Shown: in pieces, positions 43,531 through 53,395 of the stretch
Numbering within the stretch: position 1 is the first letter of the stretch
Layout: each line of letters opens with the position of its first letter
DNA from: Clostridia bacterium
GTDB lineage: Bacteria; Bacillota_A; Clostridia; Oscillospirales; CAG-272
Length of the DNA: 64,000 nucleotides
Assembly: GCA_017468115.1 (NCBI GenBank)
Contig: JAFUJS010000025.1
Coordinates: 1 to 64,000, forward strand
Direction: 5' to 3'
Position numbers and translations under genes: made by a program
The notes under the pieces: generated by a model
The model's database searches: none
The model's input: the letters and a program-made list of their open reading frames with translations, nothing else
Told to the model about the DNA's origin: nothing

Positions 43531-45351
43531 ATGCAAGAAAAGAAAACAAAAAAGTGGCAATCCACCACTAAAAAGGATACAAAAAAAGCAAGCAAGCCGA
43601 CTGAGAAAAAGACCGGTAAGGCTACTAAATCTAATACAAAAAAGCCTGCTAAGCGCACACCGCAAAAGAAAAAGACCACAAAGAAAGCTAACCTGCCTAA
43701 GGTTAAGGTTTATGCCCTTGGCGGTCTTAACGAAATCGGCATGAATATGACCGTTTTCGAGTGCGAAAATGATATTATTATTGTGGACTGCGGTATTGGC
43801 TTTCCAAAGGACGATATGCTGGGTATTGACCTTGTTATACCTGACTTTACCCATCTTATGAACAATGTTGACAAAATCAGAGGTATTTTCATAACTCACG
43901 GACACGAGGACCATATCGGCTCTCTGCCTTATTTCTTGAAGAATATGAATGTGCCTGTTTTTGCAACAAGGCTTACTCTCGGCATTTTGGAAAATAAGCT
44001 TGAGGAGCATAAGCTTTTGCAAAATGCTAAGCTCCACAATGTAAAGGCAGGGGACAAAATTACTGCCGGCTGCTTCAAGGTGGAATTTATAAGAGTAAAC
44101 CACTCTATTGCCGATGCCTGTGCTCTTGCTATTTCCACACCCCAGGGTGTGATTGTGCATACGGGCGACTTTAAGCTTGACACCACACCTATTGATGGCG
44201 AAATGATGGATATTGTGCGCCTTGGTCAGCTTGGCAAGGAGGGCGTTTTGATGCTCCTTTGCGAATCTACAAACGTGGAGCGCGCAGGTCACACTCCGTC
44301 GGAGAAAAATGTTGGCGTTTCTCTTGAAAAGATTTTTTCAACCGCCAAGGACAAAAGAATTATAATTGCAACCTTTGCATCAAACGTACACAGAGTTCAG
44401 CAGATTATTGACGCCAGCGCAAACCACGGGCGCAGAGTTGCTGTAACCGGACGAAGCATGATAAACGTAGTTAATGCGGCGGTTAGGCTTGGCTATATGA
44501 ATGTGCCCGACGGGGTGCTTATCGGTATAGACGAAATTAAGAAATACCCTGCCGAAAGGATTACTATTGTTACAACCGGCTCACAGGGAGAGCCAATGTC
44601 TGCCCTATACAGAATGGCATTTTCCGACCACGACAAGGTACAGCTTACAGACAAGGATTTGGTTGTGCTGTCCTCCAGCGCTATTCCGGGTAATGAGCCT
44701 CTTGTCGGAAAGATTGTTAACGAGATGTATCGCAGGGGCGTTAATGTTTATCACGACACAAGCGTTGAGGTCCATGTTTCGGGACACGCCTGCCGTGAGG
44801 AGCTAAAGCTTATGCACGCACTTATTAAGCCTAAGTATTTTATGCCAGTGCATGGCGAATACAGGCATCTTATTCAGCACAAGGAGCTTGCCGAGGGTAT
44901 GGGTATGAGTGCGGAAAATATCTTTGTTTCCGATGTTGGTAAGGTTGTTGAGCTTGACAGTGAGGGCGCTCGCTTTAATGGCACCGTCCAAGCCGGCAAG
45001 GTGCTGATTGACGGCTCCGGCGTTGGAGATGTTGGAAACATTGTGCTTCGTGACAGAAAGAATCTTTCCGAAAGCGGCCTTATTATTGCCGTTGCTTCTG
45101 TTAGCCTTGAGGAAGGCATTTTGATGTCCGGACCTGAGATTGTTTCCCGTGGCTTTGTTTATGTGCGCGAGAGCGAGGAGCTTATAAACGGCGCCCGTGA
45201 TATTGCCACAAGGGTGCTTGTTGATGCGCTAGATGATGGCATTAAGGAGTGGAGCAAGCTGAAGGAGCTTATGAAAAATGCTATTTCCAAATATGTCTTT
45301 GCCAAGACAAAGAAAAAGCCTGTAATACTCCCTATTTTGCTAAACATATAA
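43531..45351 (+). CDS. rnj: Ribonuclease J
   Basis: A 606-aa metallo-beta-lactamase/beta-CASP nuclease with 5'-exonuclease and endonuclease activity in mRNA decay and rRNA maturation. Residues 1-55 are an unusually Lys-, Thr- and Ser-rich extension that could bind RNA. The catalytic motifs follow: THGHEDHIGSLPY near 129, HTGDFKLD near 211, VTGRSM near 307 and the beta-CASP HVSGHA near 413. Its leader carries an attenuator-like pair of hairpins. Confidence 0.95.
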   Translation: MQEKKTKKWQSTTKKDTKKASKPTEKKTGKATKSNTKKPAKRTPQKKKTTKKANLPKVKVYALGGLNEIGMNMTVFECENDIIIVDCGIGFPKDDMLGIDLVIPDFTHLMNNVDKIRGIFITHGHEDHIGSLPYFLKNMNVPVFATRLTLGILENKLEEHKLLQNAKLHNVKAGDKITAGCFKVEFIRVNHSIADACALAISTPQGVIVHTGDFKLDTTPIDGEMMDIVRLGQLGKEGVLMLLCESTNVERAGHTPSEKNVGVSLEKIFSTAKDKRIIIATFASNVHRVQQIIDASANHGRRVAVTGRSMINVVNAAVRLGYMNVPDGVLIGIDEIKKYPAERITIVTTGSQGEPMSALYRMAFSDHDKVQLTDKDLVVLSSSAIPGNEPLVGKIVNEMYRRGVNVYHDTSVEVHVSGHACREELKLMHALIKPKYFMPVHGEYRHLIQHKELAEGMGMSAENIFVSDVGKVVELDSEGARFNGTVQAGKVLIDGSGVGDVGNIVLRDRKNLSESGLIIAVASVSLEEGILMSGPEIVSRGFVYVRESEELINGARDIATRVLVDALDDGIKEWSKLKELMKNAISKYVFAKTKKKPVILPILLNI

Positions 45352-45357
45352 ATAAAA

Positions 45358-45390
45358 AAATCCCAAGCCTGCTCGGCTTGGGATTTATTT
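45358..45390. terminator. Bidirectional terminator RNase J / lipoprotein
   Basis: AAATCCCAAGCC pairs with GGCTTGGGATTT around a TGCTC loop. Confidence 0.9.
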
Positions 45391-46794
45391 TTATTCCTCT
45401 TCCTCGTATGAAAGCTCAGAGTCGGCTTGACCTTGGATGAGCAAGTTTCCATAATCGCTTGATACTGATATATACAAGGTGTATTCTGTTTCTGTAATTC
45501 TTCCCTCATCGTCGACGGTTATTGTAATCGTCGCTGTTTTTGATAAAACCTCTCCTCTTATGGAGCTGATCATCTCGGCATATGCGGAGATATCCGGATT
45601 ATCATAAATCAGCTTGTACTCATCTCCGTTGATTTTCATATTTTCTATTCCGTTAATATCAACAGAAGGGGCAACGAACAAAAGTCCACTTTGATTGAAA
45701 TACTCTCTTGCTTCTCTGTCGCTATCCAAGCTGACGCCTGACGGGGCATTATATGCTTTTCCGTCTCGGTAGATATAATGCTTGCCGGAGTTGCTTGCAT
45801 CGTAATAGTCATAAAAATATTTTCCGTCTTCATCTACGCCCGCTGTACCAACATACTTGTACTGCTGCTTGTTGGTTTCAGATGCGAAGGATGCTACAAA
45901 TGCGGTGTTTGTTTCAAAGCTTATGGTTTCCTTGCCTTCCTCAAGCTTACCCCTGTACTCGTTAATATAGCCGAGCGCCCTTACGTCGTCTACCCTTTTA
46001 TAGTCATCGTAATCTATGGAATCAGGCTCCTTTAGTGCGTTTATATCGGCGTATGTAATTGTAAATTCCATGCTTGTAAAGCTTGGCTGCTCGTTTGTTT
46101 CGCTATCAAAGATTTCAAACACTACGTTTAAGCGCTTTGGGTATAGCTCGCTATCTGTCTTAAATGTAAACTGTATATCATTTATGTAGTAGTTTGTGGG
46201 GATCATACGATAAAGTGAATCAAGACTACCCATAAACTCCTCTATCGCCTTTTCGGATAGCTGGCTAATCTTTACTGTATATTCACCCTTGCTGTTTTTA
46301 GTGCAGGTGATTTTTTCCGCAGTTCCCTCATCACTTATTTCCTCAGACTTGTTGATTTCGTCCAAATAATGCAAGAAATCATCTGTGCTCATTTCGGTAT
46401 AATAGGAATCTGTTATATCGTCCTTTGTGTTAGACATATACATAGCACCGTTGGAATAACCAATCGTTGAGTCAATGGTTTCGACGACTGTTCCTACTGT
46501 TACTGTTATCGTAGAGCTTTCGGCATACTTATAATCTGAAGTTCCCCTTCCCCAAATCTGCTCTTTAGCATCTACTCTTGCTCCCAGGTAGGTTTTATCA
46601 TAGACGCTAAGTATAAACTCGGCTGTTGCTTCGTATGAGCCTGAATTGTTAAGATTATTTCCTGCTCTTTCTATAACCGCCATTGCCCTTTCCTCTTGCG
46701 GCAAATCGTCAATATTTACCTGACATGAGCAAATCATTATAAGCACAAGCATTGCTGCCAATGCCACAAGTAATATTTTTATTGTATTTTTCAT
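45391..46794 (-). CDS. Large lipoprotein of unknown function
   Basis: A 467-aa protein with a lipoprotein signal peptide (lipobox ICSC, Cys24). The mature chain is acidic and looks like two related beta-rich halves (about 40-250 and 275-450) with repeated T-V-E-T and YSNGAMYMSN / YIYRDGKAYNAP motifs. This recalls LppX/LolA-like or DUF6612-type lipoproteins that present a hydrophobic cleft. It ends in a poly-Glu tail. It is monocistronic, with no enzyme motif seen. The fold call is tentative. Confidence 0.7.
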   Translation of the reverse strand: MKNTIKILLVALAAMLVLIMICSCQVNIDDLPQEERAMAVIERAGNNLNNSGSYEATAEFILSVYDKTYLGARVDAKEQIWGRGTSDYKYAESSTITVTVGTVVETIDSTIGYSNGAMYMSNTKDDITDSYYTEMSTDDFLHYLDEINKSEEISDEGTAEKITCTKNSKGEYTVKISQLSEKAIEEFMGSLDSLYRMIPTNYYINDIQFTFKTDSELYPKRLNVVFEIFDSETNEQPSFTSMEFTITYADINALKEPDSIDYDDYKRVDDVRALGYINEYRGKLEEGKETISFETNTAFVASFASETNKQQYKYVGTAGVDEDGKYFYDYYDASNSGKHYIYRDGKAYNAPSGVSLDSDREAREYFNQSGLLFVAPSVDINGIENMKINGDEYKLIYDNPDISAYAEMISSIRGEVLSKTATITITVDDEGRITETEYTLYISVSSDYGNLLIQGQADSELSYEEEE

Positions 46795-47095
46795 TTTTTC
46801 TCTCCTTTACAATGCTTCTTGTTAAGACATACACCACCTATGTCTTGTTTTCAATTATCCTATTCGCAATAATGTCTTTTTCGATTGACTGCAAATTGTG
46901 TCTCTTTCCTCCTCATATATATAAACGCAAAATTTTGGAAAAAGGTTTCAAATTTTTTAAAAAATTTACAAAATTTTTATATTTTTTATTTTTTTAGTTT
47001 TTCTCCCTTTTTTGCGTGCGCAAATATTGTAAAGACAGTTTTTTTGTGCTATACTGTATGTTGGTTTAATTTGGAATTTACGAAGGGGGATTTTT
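46795..47095. other. Divergent intergenic region with a palindrome
   Basis: A 300-bp A/T-rich gap between the lipoprotein gene and the ABC operon. It holds the palindrome AAGACATA (46824-46831) / TATGTCTT (46839-46846) with a 7-nt centre, close to the lipoprotein start and so possibly an operator or leader hairpin. The stretch 46920-47010 is nearly all A and T. The ABC promoter lies at 47027-47055. Confidence 0.6.
47027..47055 (+). promoter_or_regulatory. Promoter of the ABC-exporter/pyk operon
   Basis: TTGTAA (47027-47032), a 17-nt spacer ending TGC, and TATACT (47050-47055). Confidence 0.65.
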
Positions 47096-48832
47096 ATGAC
47101 TAAGCTGCTTAAGTACATGAATGGTTATCGTAAGGAATGTATTTTAAGTCCGCTTTTTAAGATGCTTGAGGCGTTTTTTGAGCTTTTGGTGCCTTTTGTT
47201 GTGGCTTACATTATTGACACGGCTATTCCAGCTGGTAAAAATGGCGATACCTCCAGCCTTATTATATCTTGTCTGATTATGGCCGGACTTGGCGCAATCG
47301 GTCTTACCTGTACTATTTTTGCACAGTATTTTGCTGCAAAGGCGGCAGTTGGCTTTACCTCTAAAATCAAGCACTCCCTTTTTGAGCATATTACCTCTCT
47401 TTCCTATACGGAAATTGATACGCTTGGAACATCTACACTTATCACAAGAATGACAAGTGATGCAAATCAGGTGCAGACAGGCGTTAACCTTACGCTAAGA
47501 CTGTTTATGCGCTCCCCTGTTATTGTTTTCGGCGCTATGATTATGGCATTTGTGGTTGACACAGAGGCGAAGGCGGCACTTGTTTTTGTAGGCGCCATTC
47601 CTGCCCTTGCTATTGTTGTTTTCGGAATCATGTGCGCTACAATCCCTCTTTACAAGAAGGTACAGACAAGGCTTGACGGTGTTTTAGGCTCTGCCCGTGA
47701 AAACCTTACCGGCATCAGAGTTATCCGTGCCTTTGGACTTGAGAAGAATGAGCAGGAAAAATTCAAGACTAAGACCGAAGATCTTAATAAGGCGCAAAAG
47801 GTGGTTGGCGCAATTTCCGCTATTATGAACCCCCTTACCTATGCTATTGTAAATATAGCTATTGTGGTGCTTCTTTATGTTGGTAATATAGAGGTGGATG
47901 CAGGCGCTTTGACAACAGGACAGCTGGTTGCTCTTTACAACTATATGTCCCAAATTTTAATTGAGCTGATTAAGCTGGCAAATCTTATTATTACTATAAC
48001 CAAGGCTCTTGCCTCTGCAAACAGAATTGAGGCTGTATTTGAAATAAAATCCTCGCAGGAAATTATGGAGCTTGAGGGTGGCGACCCACAATATGCGGTT
48101 GAATTCAGAAACGCATATTTGAAATATGCCTCATCCCCCGAATACTCTCTTGAGGATATTGACTTTACTGTTTCCAAGGGAGAAACGGTTGGTATTATCG
48201 GAGGTACAGGCTCAGGTAAGACCTCGCTTATTAACATGATAGGCAGGTTTTATGATGCAGAAAAGGGTGAGGTTTTTGTAAATGGCAAAAACGTTAAGTC
48301 CTACCAGCTTGATACTCTGCGTGAAATGATTGGTATGACACCTCAAAAAGCTGTTTTATTTAAGGGCACCCTAAGAGAAAATCTACAATGGGGCGACAAG
48401 ACAGCCAGCGACGAGGAAATTATTAATGCTATCGAAATTGCTCAAGCAAAGGACGTTTTGGACTCAAAGAGCGAGGGGCTTGACTTTGTTGTTGAGCAGG
48501 GAGGCAAAAACCTTTCCGGCGGGCAAAGACAGCGCTTTACAATTGCTCGTGCACTTGTTGGCAAGCCTGAAATTATTGTGCTTGACGACTCATCCAGCGC
48601 ACTTGACTATTTAACCGATTTAAGGTTAAGAACCGCTATTGCAGATATTGATTATAAGCCTACGGTGTTTATAGTTTCGCAAAGAACTGCATCTATACAG
48701 AATGCAGATAAGATAATTGTTTTGGACGACGGAAAAATTGTCGGCATGGGCAAGCACGACGGACTTTTGAAAAACTGCCCTGTTTATGCCGAGATTTATG
48801 CCTCTCAATTTAAGAAGGGGGGCGAGGAATAA
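47096..48832 (+). CDS. ABC exporter half-transporter with degenerate catalytic site
   Basis: A 578-aa protein: six membrane helices (1-320) fused to an ATPase domain. Walker A is GGTGSGKTSL near 378 and the signature LSGGQRQR near 481. Walker B reads IIVLDDSSSALD, with Asp instead of the catalytic Glu. That change is typical of the inactive-site subunit in heterodimeric exporters such as BmrC/BmrD or TM287/288. Its stop overlaps the start of the partner (TAATG). Multidrug or lipid export is the family role; the substrate is unknown. Confidence 0.93.
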   Translation: MTKLLKYMNGYRKECILSPLFKMLEAFFELLVPFVVAYIIDTAIPAGKNGDTSSLIISCLIMAGLGAIGLTCTIFAQYFAAKAAVGFTSKIKHSLFEHITSLSYTEIDTLGTSTLITRMTSDANQVQTGVNLTLRLFMRSPVIVFGAMIMAFVVDTEAKAALVFVGAIPALAIVVFGIMCATIPLYKKVQTRLDGVLGSARENLTGIRVIRAFGLEKNEQEKFKTKTEDLNKAQKVVGAISAIMNPLTYAIVNIAIVVLLYVGNIEVDAGALTTGQLVALYNYMSQILIELIKLANLIITITKALASANRIEAVFEIKSSQEIMELEGGDPQYAVEFRNAYLKYASSPEYSLEDIDFTVSKGETVGIIGGTGSGKTSLINMIGRFYDAEKGEVFVNGKNVKSYQLDTLREMIGMTPQKAVLFKGTLRENLQWGDKTASDEEIINAIEIAQAKDVLDSKSEGLDFVVEQGGKNLSGGQRQRFTIARALVGKPEIIVLDDSSSALDYLTDLRLRTAIADIDYKPTVFIVSQRTASIQNADKIIVLDDGKIVGMGKHDGLLKNCPVYAEIYASQFKKGGEE

Positions 48833-50586
48833 TGAAGGGTGCTCATACTCTTAAGCTTGTTTTGGGCTATATTAAAAGATATTGGTTTTTAATCATTATT
48901 TCTCTTCTGTTTGCCCTTTGCAGCGTCGGGCTGACGCTTTATATTCCAATCAGAATCGGCGATACAATTGACTCCATTGACAAGGGTCTTGATATTGTGC
49001 CGATACTTATTGAAATAGGTGTGCTTGCCGGTGCTGTTGCCCTTGTCCAATGGATTATGGGTCTTATCAATAACAAAATTACCTACAATGTAACAAGAGA
49101 TATAAGAAACGAGGCCTTTTATAAGCTGGAAACACTGCCTCTTAGCTATGTAGACTCTCATTCCTACGGCGAGATTGTAAGCCGTATGATTTCCGATGTT
49201 GACCAATTTACTGACGGGCTTTTGATGGGCTTTACACAGCTGTTTACCGGTATTGTTACCATCATCGGCACCTTTGTGTTTATGCTTTCTCTTAACTGGG
49301 TTATTACCATTGTGGTTGTGGCGCTGACACCCCTTTCCCTATTTATTGCAAGCTTTATTTCCAAGAGAACCTACTCTCTTTTCAAGAAACAGGCTGAGGC
49401 TAAGGCTAAGGAAACTGCCATTATTGACGAAACTATTGGAAATATGAAGGTGGTTAAGGCGTTTAGCCACGAGGACGAGGCGCTGGAGAAATTTGACCAG
49501 GCTGACCTGGAGCTGAAAAAGGCATCTACAAAGGCAATATTCTTCTCCTCATTGGTTAACCCCACCACAAGATTTGTAAACGCACTTATTTATGCCGGCG
49601 TTGCGTTGGTTGGCGCATTGGCAGTAATGAACATATTGCCGCCTGCCCTTACCGTTTCCTTTACGGTTGGTATGCTATCTACCTTTTTAAGCTATGCTAA
49701 CCAATTTGCAAAGCCATTTAATGAAATTTCCAGCGTGGTTACAGAGCTGCAAAATGCCCTTGCCTGCGCAGGTAGAGTTTTTGAGTTTATAGACGAGGAA
49801 AACGAGGTGGCTGACAAGGATGATGCCCTTGTGCTTACTGACACAGAGGGTAATGTTTCCTTGAAGGATGTTGCCTTCTCCTACTCCCCTGACAAGGAGC
49901 TTATTAAGGACCTTAGCCTCGAGGTTAAGAGCGGTATGAGGGTTGCCATTGTTGGACCTACCGGCTGTGGAAAAACCACCCTTATTAACCTGCTTATGAG
50001 GTTTTATGATGTTAACAGCGGTGGCATCTTTGTTGACGGCTGTGATATCAGAGATATGACAAGGCTCTCCCTGCGTGAAAGCTATGGTATGGTTTTACAG
50101 GAAACCTGGCTACAAGCAGGCAGCGTTAAGGACAACATCAAAATGGGTCGTCCGGATGCAACAGATGAGGAAATTATTGAGGCGGCAAAGTCCTGCCACG
50201 CCCATAGCTTTATAAAGAGGCTACCACAGGGCTACGACACTTACATTTCGGACGAGGGCTCCCCTCTTTCGCAGGGACAGAAGCAGCTTTTATGCATTGC
50301 GAGAATTATGCTTGCTTTGCCACCTATGCTGATTCTTGACGAGGCTACCTCATCTATTGACACTCGTACAGAGTTGAAAATTCAAGAGGCGTTCTTCAAG
50401 CTAATGGAGGGACGTACCTCGTTTATAGTTGCCCACAGGCTCTCCACTATCAAGGAGGCTGATGTTATTCTTGTTATGAACAAGGGTAAGATTATTGAAA
50501 TGGGTACACACGATGAGCTGATTAAGAACGAAGGCTTCTATTCTCAGCTTTACAATAGCCAATTTATCGAAACACCAGAGGAATAA
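48832..50586 (+). CDS. ABC exporter half-transporter, catalytic partner
   Basis: A 584-aa partner of the preceding protein with the same layout. Walker A is GPTGCGKTTL near 380 and Walker B LILDEATSSID, with the catalytic Glu present. The signature reads LSQGQ rather than LSGGQ, which fits the degenerate composite site formed with the Asp Walker B of the other subunit. The two genes clearly encode one asymmetric exporter. pyk starts one base after its stop. Confidence 0.94.
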   Translation: MKGAHTLKLVLGYIKRYWFLIIISLLFALCSVGLTLYIPIRIGDTIDSIDKGLDIVPILIEIGVLAGAVALVQWIMGLINNKITYNVTRDIRNEAFYKLETLPLSYVDSHSYGEIVSRMISDVDQFTDGLLMGFTQLFTGIVTIIGTFVFMLSLNWVITIVVVALTPLSLFIASFISKRTYSLFKKQAEAKAKETAIIDETIGNMKVVKAFSHEDEALEKFDQADLELKKASTKAIFFSSLVNPTTRFVNALIYAGVALVGALAVMNILPPALTVSFTVGMLSTFLSYANQFAKPFNEISSVVTELQNALACAGRVFEFIDEENEVADKDDALVLTDTEGNVSLKDVAFSYSPDKELIKDLSLEVKSGMRVAIVGPTGCGKTTLINLLMRFYDVNSGGIFVDGCDIRDMTRLSLRESYGMVLQETWLQAGSVKDNIKMGRPDATDEEIIEAAKSCHAHSFIKRLPQGYDTYISDEGSPLSQGQKQLLCIARIMLALPPMLILDEATSSIDTRTELKIQEAFFKLMEGRTSFIVAHRLSTIKEADVILVMNKGKIIEMGTHDELIKNEGFYSQLYNSQFIETPEE

Positions 50587-50587
50587 A

Positions 50588-52000
50588 ATGAGAAAAACTA
50601 AAATTGTATGCACCATAGGTCCTGCTTGCGGAGATGAAAAGACACTTACCGAGCTTTGCTTAGCCGGTATGAATGTTGCAAGACTTAACTTTTCACACGG
50701 AACACATGAGGACCATCTTGAAAAAATCAATCTTATTAAGGCTGTAAGGGAAAAGCTTAATTTGCCTATTGCTATTATGCTTGACACTAAGGGTCCCGAA
50801 TACAGAATCAGGAGCTTTGAAAACGGCTCTGCAACCATAAACGACGGCGACACATTTATTTTCACAACCGATGATGTTGTGGGTAACGAGAAAATGGTTG
50901 GCGTAAACTATAAGGGTCTTATTAATGACCTATCTGTTGGGGACAGAATTCTTGTAAACAACGGTCTTGTAATTTTTGAGGTTGTGGAGCTGAACTCTAC
51001 ACAAGCCATTTGTAAAACCATTGTCGGCGGCGAGCTTTCCAATTTCAAAAGCATGAGCTTCCCTAACAAGGTATTAAACCAAGAGTACCTTTCCGAGCAG
51101 GACAAGAGCGATATACTCTTTGGTATTGAGCAGGGCGTTGATTTTATTGCTTGCTCCTTTGTTTCAAGACGTCAGGACCTTGTTGACATCAGAGAGTTTT
51201 TGAAGGCTAACAGCGGTCAAGGCATTGATATTATTGCCAAGATTGAAAACAGAAGCGGTGTTGACAATATTGAGGAAATTTGCAAGGAATGTGATGGCGT
51301 TATGGTTGCCCGTGGCGACCTTGGCGTGGAAATTCCCTTTGAGGAGCTTCCTGTTACTCAAAAGCATCTTATTACCAAGTGCAGAATGCTTGGTAAGCGT
51401 GTAATTACCGCTACTGAAATGCTGGAGTCTATGATTAATAATCCACGCCCTACACGTGCGGAAATTTCCGATGTTGCAAATGCGGTTTATGACGGCTCCA
51501 GCGCTGTTATGCTTTCCGGCGAAACTGCTATGGGTAAGTATCCTATTTTGACTGTTAAGACAATGTCTAAGATTGTTGAAAAGACAGAAAGCTACATAAA
51601 TTACGATTCTTTGTTCTCCTCTGCTGATTTTACAATCAGAAATGCGGTTGACGCAATTTCACACTCAACAGCCTGCATGGCTATTGATATCCATGCTAAA
51701 GCTATTGTTGTTTGCTCTATTTCCGGTATTACTGCCCGAATGGTTTCTCGTTTCAGAGCGCCGGTTGATATTATCGGTATGACTACCAGCGAGGCAACCT
51801 GGAGAAAGCTGGCGCTTTCTTGGGGCGTTACTCCTGTAATGTGTGAGGTTGTAAACTCTACTGACGTGCTTTTCTATATGGCTAACAAGGCTGCAAAGCA
51901 GACCTTTAAGCTAAAGAAGGGCGATAAAATTGTTATTACCGGTGGTATTACCAACGGCGAAAGCGGCAGTACAAATCTTATAAAGCTGGAGACTATCTAA
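50588..52000 (+). CDS. pyk: Pyruvate kinase
   Basis: A 470-aa glycolytic enzyme converting PEP and ADP to pyruvate and ATP. Family blocks are KTKIVCTIGPA, ARLNFSHG, LDTKGPEYR, IAKIENRSG, GVMVARGDLGVE and ITATEMLESM. The C-terminal regulatory domain is present, but the extra PEP-utiliser-like tail of Bacillus and Geobacillus enzymes is not. It sits in an operon with one-base gaps between an ABC exporter and a serine-hydrolase gene, an odd setting for a central glycolytic gene. Confidence 0.97.
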   Translation: MRKTKIVCTIGPACGDEKTLTELCLAGMNVARLNFSHGTHEDHLEKINLIKAVREKLNLPIAIMLDTKGPEYRIRSFENGSATINDGDTFIFTTDDVVGNEKMVGVNYKGLINDLSVGDRILVNNGLVIFEVVELNSTQAICKTIVGGELSNFKSMSFPNKVLNQEYLSEQDKSDILFGIEQGVDFIACSFVSRRQDLVDIREFLKANSGQGIDIIAKIENRSGVDNIEEICKECDGVMVARGDLGVEIPFEELPVTQKHLITKCRMLGKRVITATEMLESMINNPRPTRAEISDVANAVYDGSSAVMLSGETAMGKYPILTVKTMSKIVEKTESYINYDSLFSSADFTIRNAVDAISHSTACMAIDIHAKAIVVCSISGITARMVSRFRAPVDIIGMTTSEATWRKLALSWGVTPVMCEVVNSTDVLFYMANKAAKQTFKLKKGDKIVITGGITNGESGSTNLIKLETI

Positions 52001-52001
52001 A

Positions 52002-53153
52002 ATGTATACATTCTCTTCACTAAAAAATTATCTTGATACAATTCCTGTAAGGGAAAAGGTGCCCGGGCTTGACCTTAGAGTTTTGCACGACGGAAAAGAG
52101 GTTTTTAGCTACCAATGTGGCTATGCCGACAAGGAAAATAACATCCCTATGAAGGGAAATGAGTATTACTATATCTACTCTGCCTCAAAGCCGATTTGCT
52201 GTGCGGCGGCACTCCACGCCTTTGAGGAAGGAAAATTCCTTATGACTCACCCTGTTTGGTGGTATCTTGGAGAGTTCAAAAATGTTAAGGTAAAGACTGT
52301 ACACGAGGACGGAAGCATTACCTACGAGCCTATTAAGGGTGAATTAAGAATACACGACCTGTTCAACATGACTGCCGGCTTTAACTATGACCTAAATACT
52401 CCTGCCATTAAAGAGGCAATAAAGAGAAATCCCAAGGCTCCTACAAGAGAAATTATCAAGGCAATTTGCGAGGGTGGGCTTGATTTTGAGCCTAACACGC
52501 ACTTCCAGTATAGCCTGTGCCACGATGTGCTGGCTTGTCTTGTTGAGGTGGCAACCGGAGAAAGGTTTGCCGACTATGTTAAGAGAGTTATTTTCGAGCC
52601 TCTTGGTATGACAAACACCTGTTACCACCCAAGCTATGAGCTGGAGCAGAAAATGTGTGCACAGTATCGCTTTAACTATTCTCTTGGCTATCCTGAAAGG
52701 GTTGAAAAGAAAAACGAGTATGTGTTTGGCGAGGAATATGATTCCGGTGGAGCCGGTGTATTCACTACCGTTGACGACTATGTTAAGTTTGCTTATGCTA
52801 TGACAAACTACGGTAAGGGTATGAACGGCGCAAGGATTCTTTCCAAGGCGACTGTTAATTTAATGCGCACAAATACATTGCCCGTTGGCAGCCAAATGTA
52901 TAAGGATTTTTCTTGCTGGATGTCTAATGCGGAATACGGCTACGGCTTTGGTGTAAGAACAAAAATCGGCGTTGGTCGTGGCGGAAATCTTACCTCTATC
53001 GGAGAATTTGGCTGGGACGGCGCTGCAGGCTTTCTTGTATCTATGGACCCTGAAAAGCAAATTACCATTGTTTATGCACAGCAGATGCTAAACCCACAGC
53101 ACGATGTTATACATAACAAGATTAAAAACTTTGTTAACCAGATAATTGAATAA
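52002..53153 (+). CDS. Serine beta-lactamase-fold hydrolase (class C/EstB-like)
   Basis: A 383-aa penicillin-binding-protein-fold protein. The SxxK motif is SASK at residues 60-63, and a YSL motif lies in HFQYSLCHD near 170. No signal peptide, so cytoplasmic, and more likely an esterase or peptidase than a drug-inactivating beta-lactamase. It is coupled on both sides: one base after pyk, and its stop overlaps the start of the XRE gene. Confidence 0.88.
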   Translation: MYTFSSLKNYLDTIPVREKVPGLDLRVLHDGKEVFSYQCGYADKENNIPMKGNEYYYIYSASKPICCAAALHAFEEGKFLMTHPVWWYLGEFKNVKVKTVHEDGSITYEPIKGELRIHDLFNMTAGFNYDLNTPAIKEAIKRNPKAPTREIIKAICEGGLDFEPNTHFQYSLCHDVLACLVEVATGERFADYVKRVIFEPLGMTNTCYHPSYELEQKMCAQYRFNYSLGYPERVEKKNEYVFGEEYDSGGAGVFTTVDDYVKFAYAMTNYGKGMNGARILSKATVNLMRTNTLPVGSQMYKDFSCWMSNAEYGYGFGVRTKIGVGRGGNLTSIGEFGWDGAAGFLVSMDPEKQITIVYAQQMLNPQHDVIHNKIKNFVNQIIE

Positions 53154-53395
53154 TGAAAATTTACGATTATAATGGAAGCAAAAATATATGCGGAGAAAGA
53201 GTTAAGGAAGCGAGAAAAAATCTACACCTATCTCAAGAGGAGCTGGCGGCAAAGCTTCAGCTGAATGGCGTTATCATTGAGAGAGATAGCATAAGTCGCA
53301 TAGAGCTTGGTACACGCTTTGTAGCTGACTATGAGCTTTTGGTACTATGCAAAATCTTAAATGTTTCTGCAAATTATTTATTGGGAATTGAATAA
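53153..53395 (+). CDS. XRE-family helix-turn-helix protein
   Basis: An 80-aa single-domain DNA-binding protein (CGERVKEARKNLHLSQEELAAKLQL, then ISRIELGTRFVADYELLVLCKIL). Its ATG overlaps the preceding stop (TAATG), making it the last gene of the five-gene exporter/pyk unit. It may autoregulate this operon, but no operator was identified. Confidence 0.88.
   Translation: MKIYDYNGSKNICGERVKEARKNLHLSQEELAAKLQLNGVIIERDSISRIELGTRFVADYELLVLCKILNVSANYLLGIE

Noticed and set aside
43489..44292. 267-codon minus-strand frame
   Set aside because: It lies antisense to RNase J and is a shadow of that gene's codon pattern.
52002..53153. Antibiotic-resistance beta-lactamase
   Set aside because: There is no signal peptide and the motifs fit the broader class C/EstB esterase group, so a resistance role is not supported.
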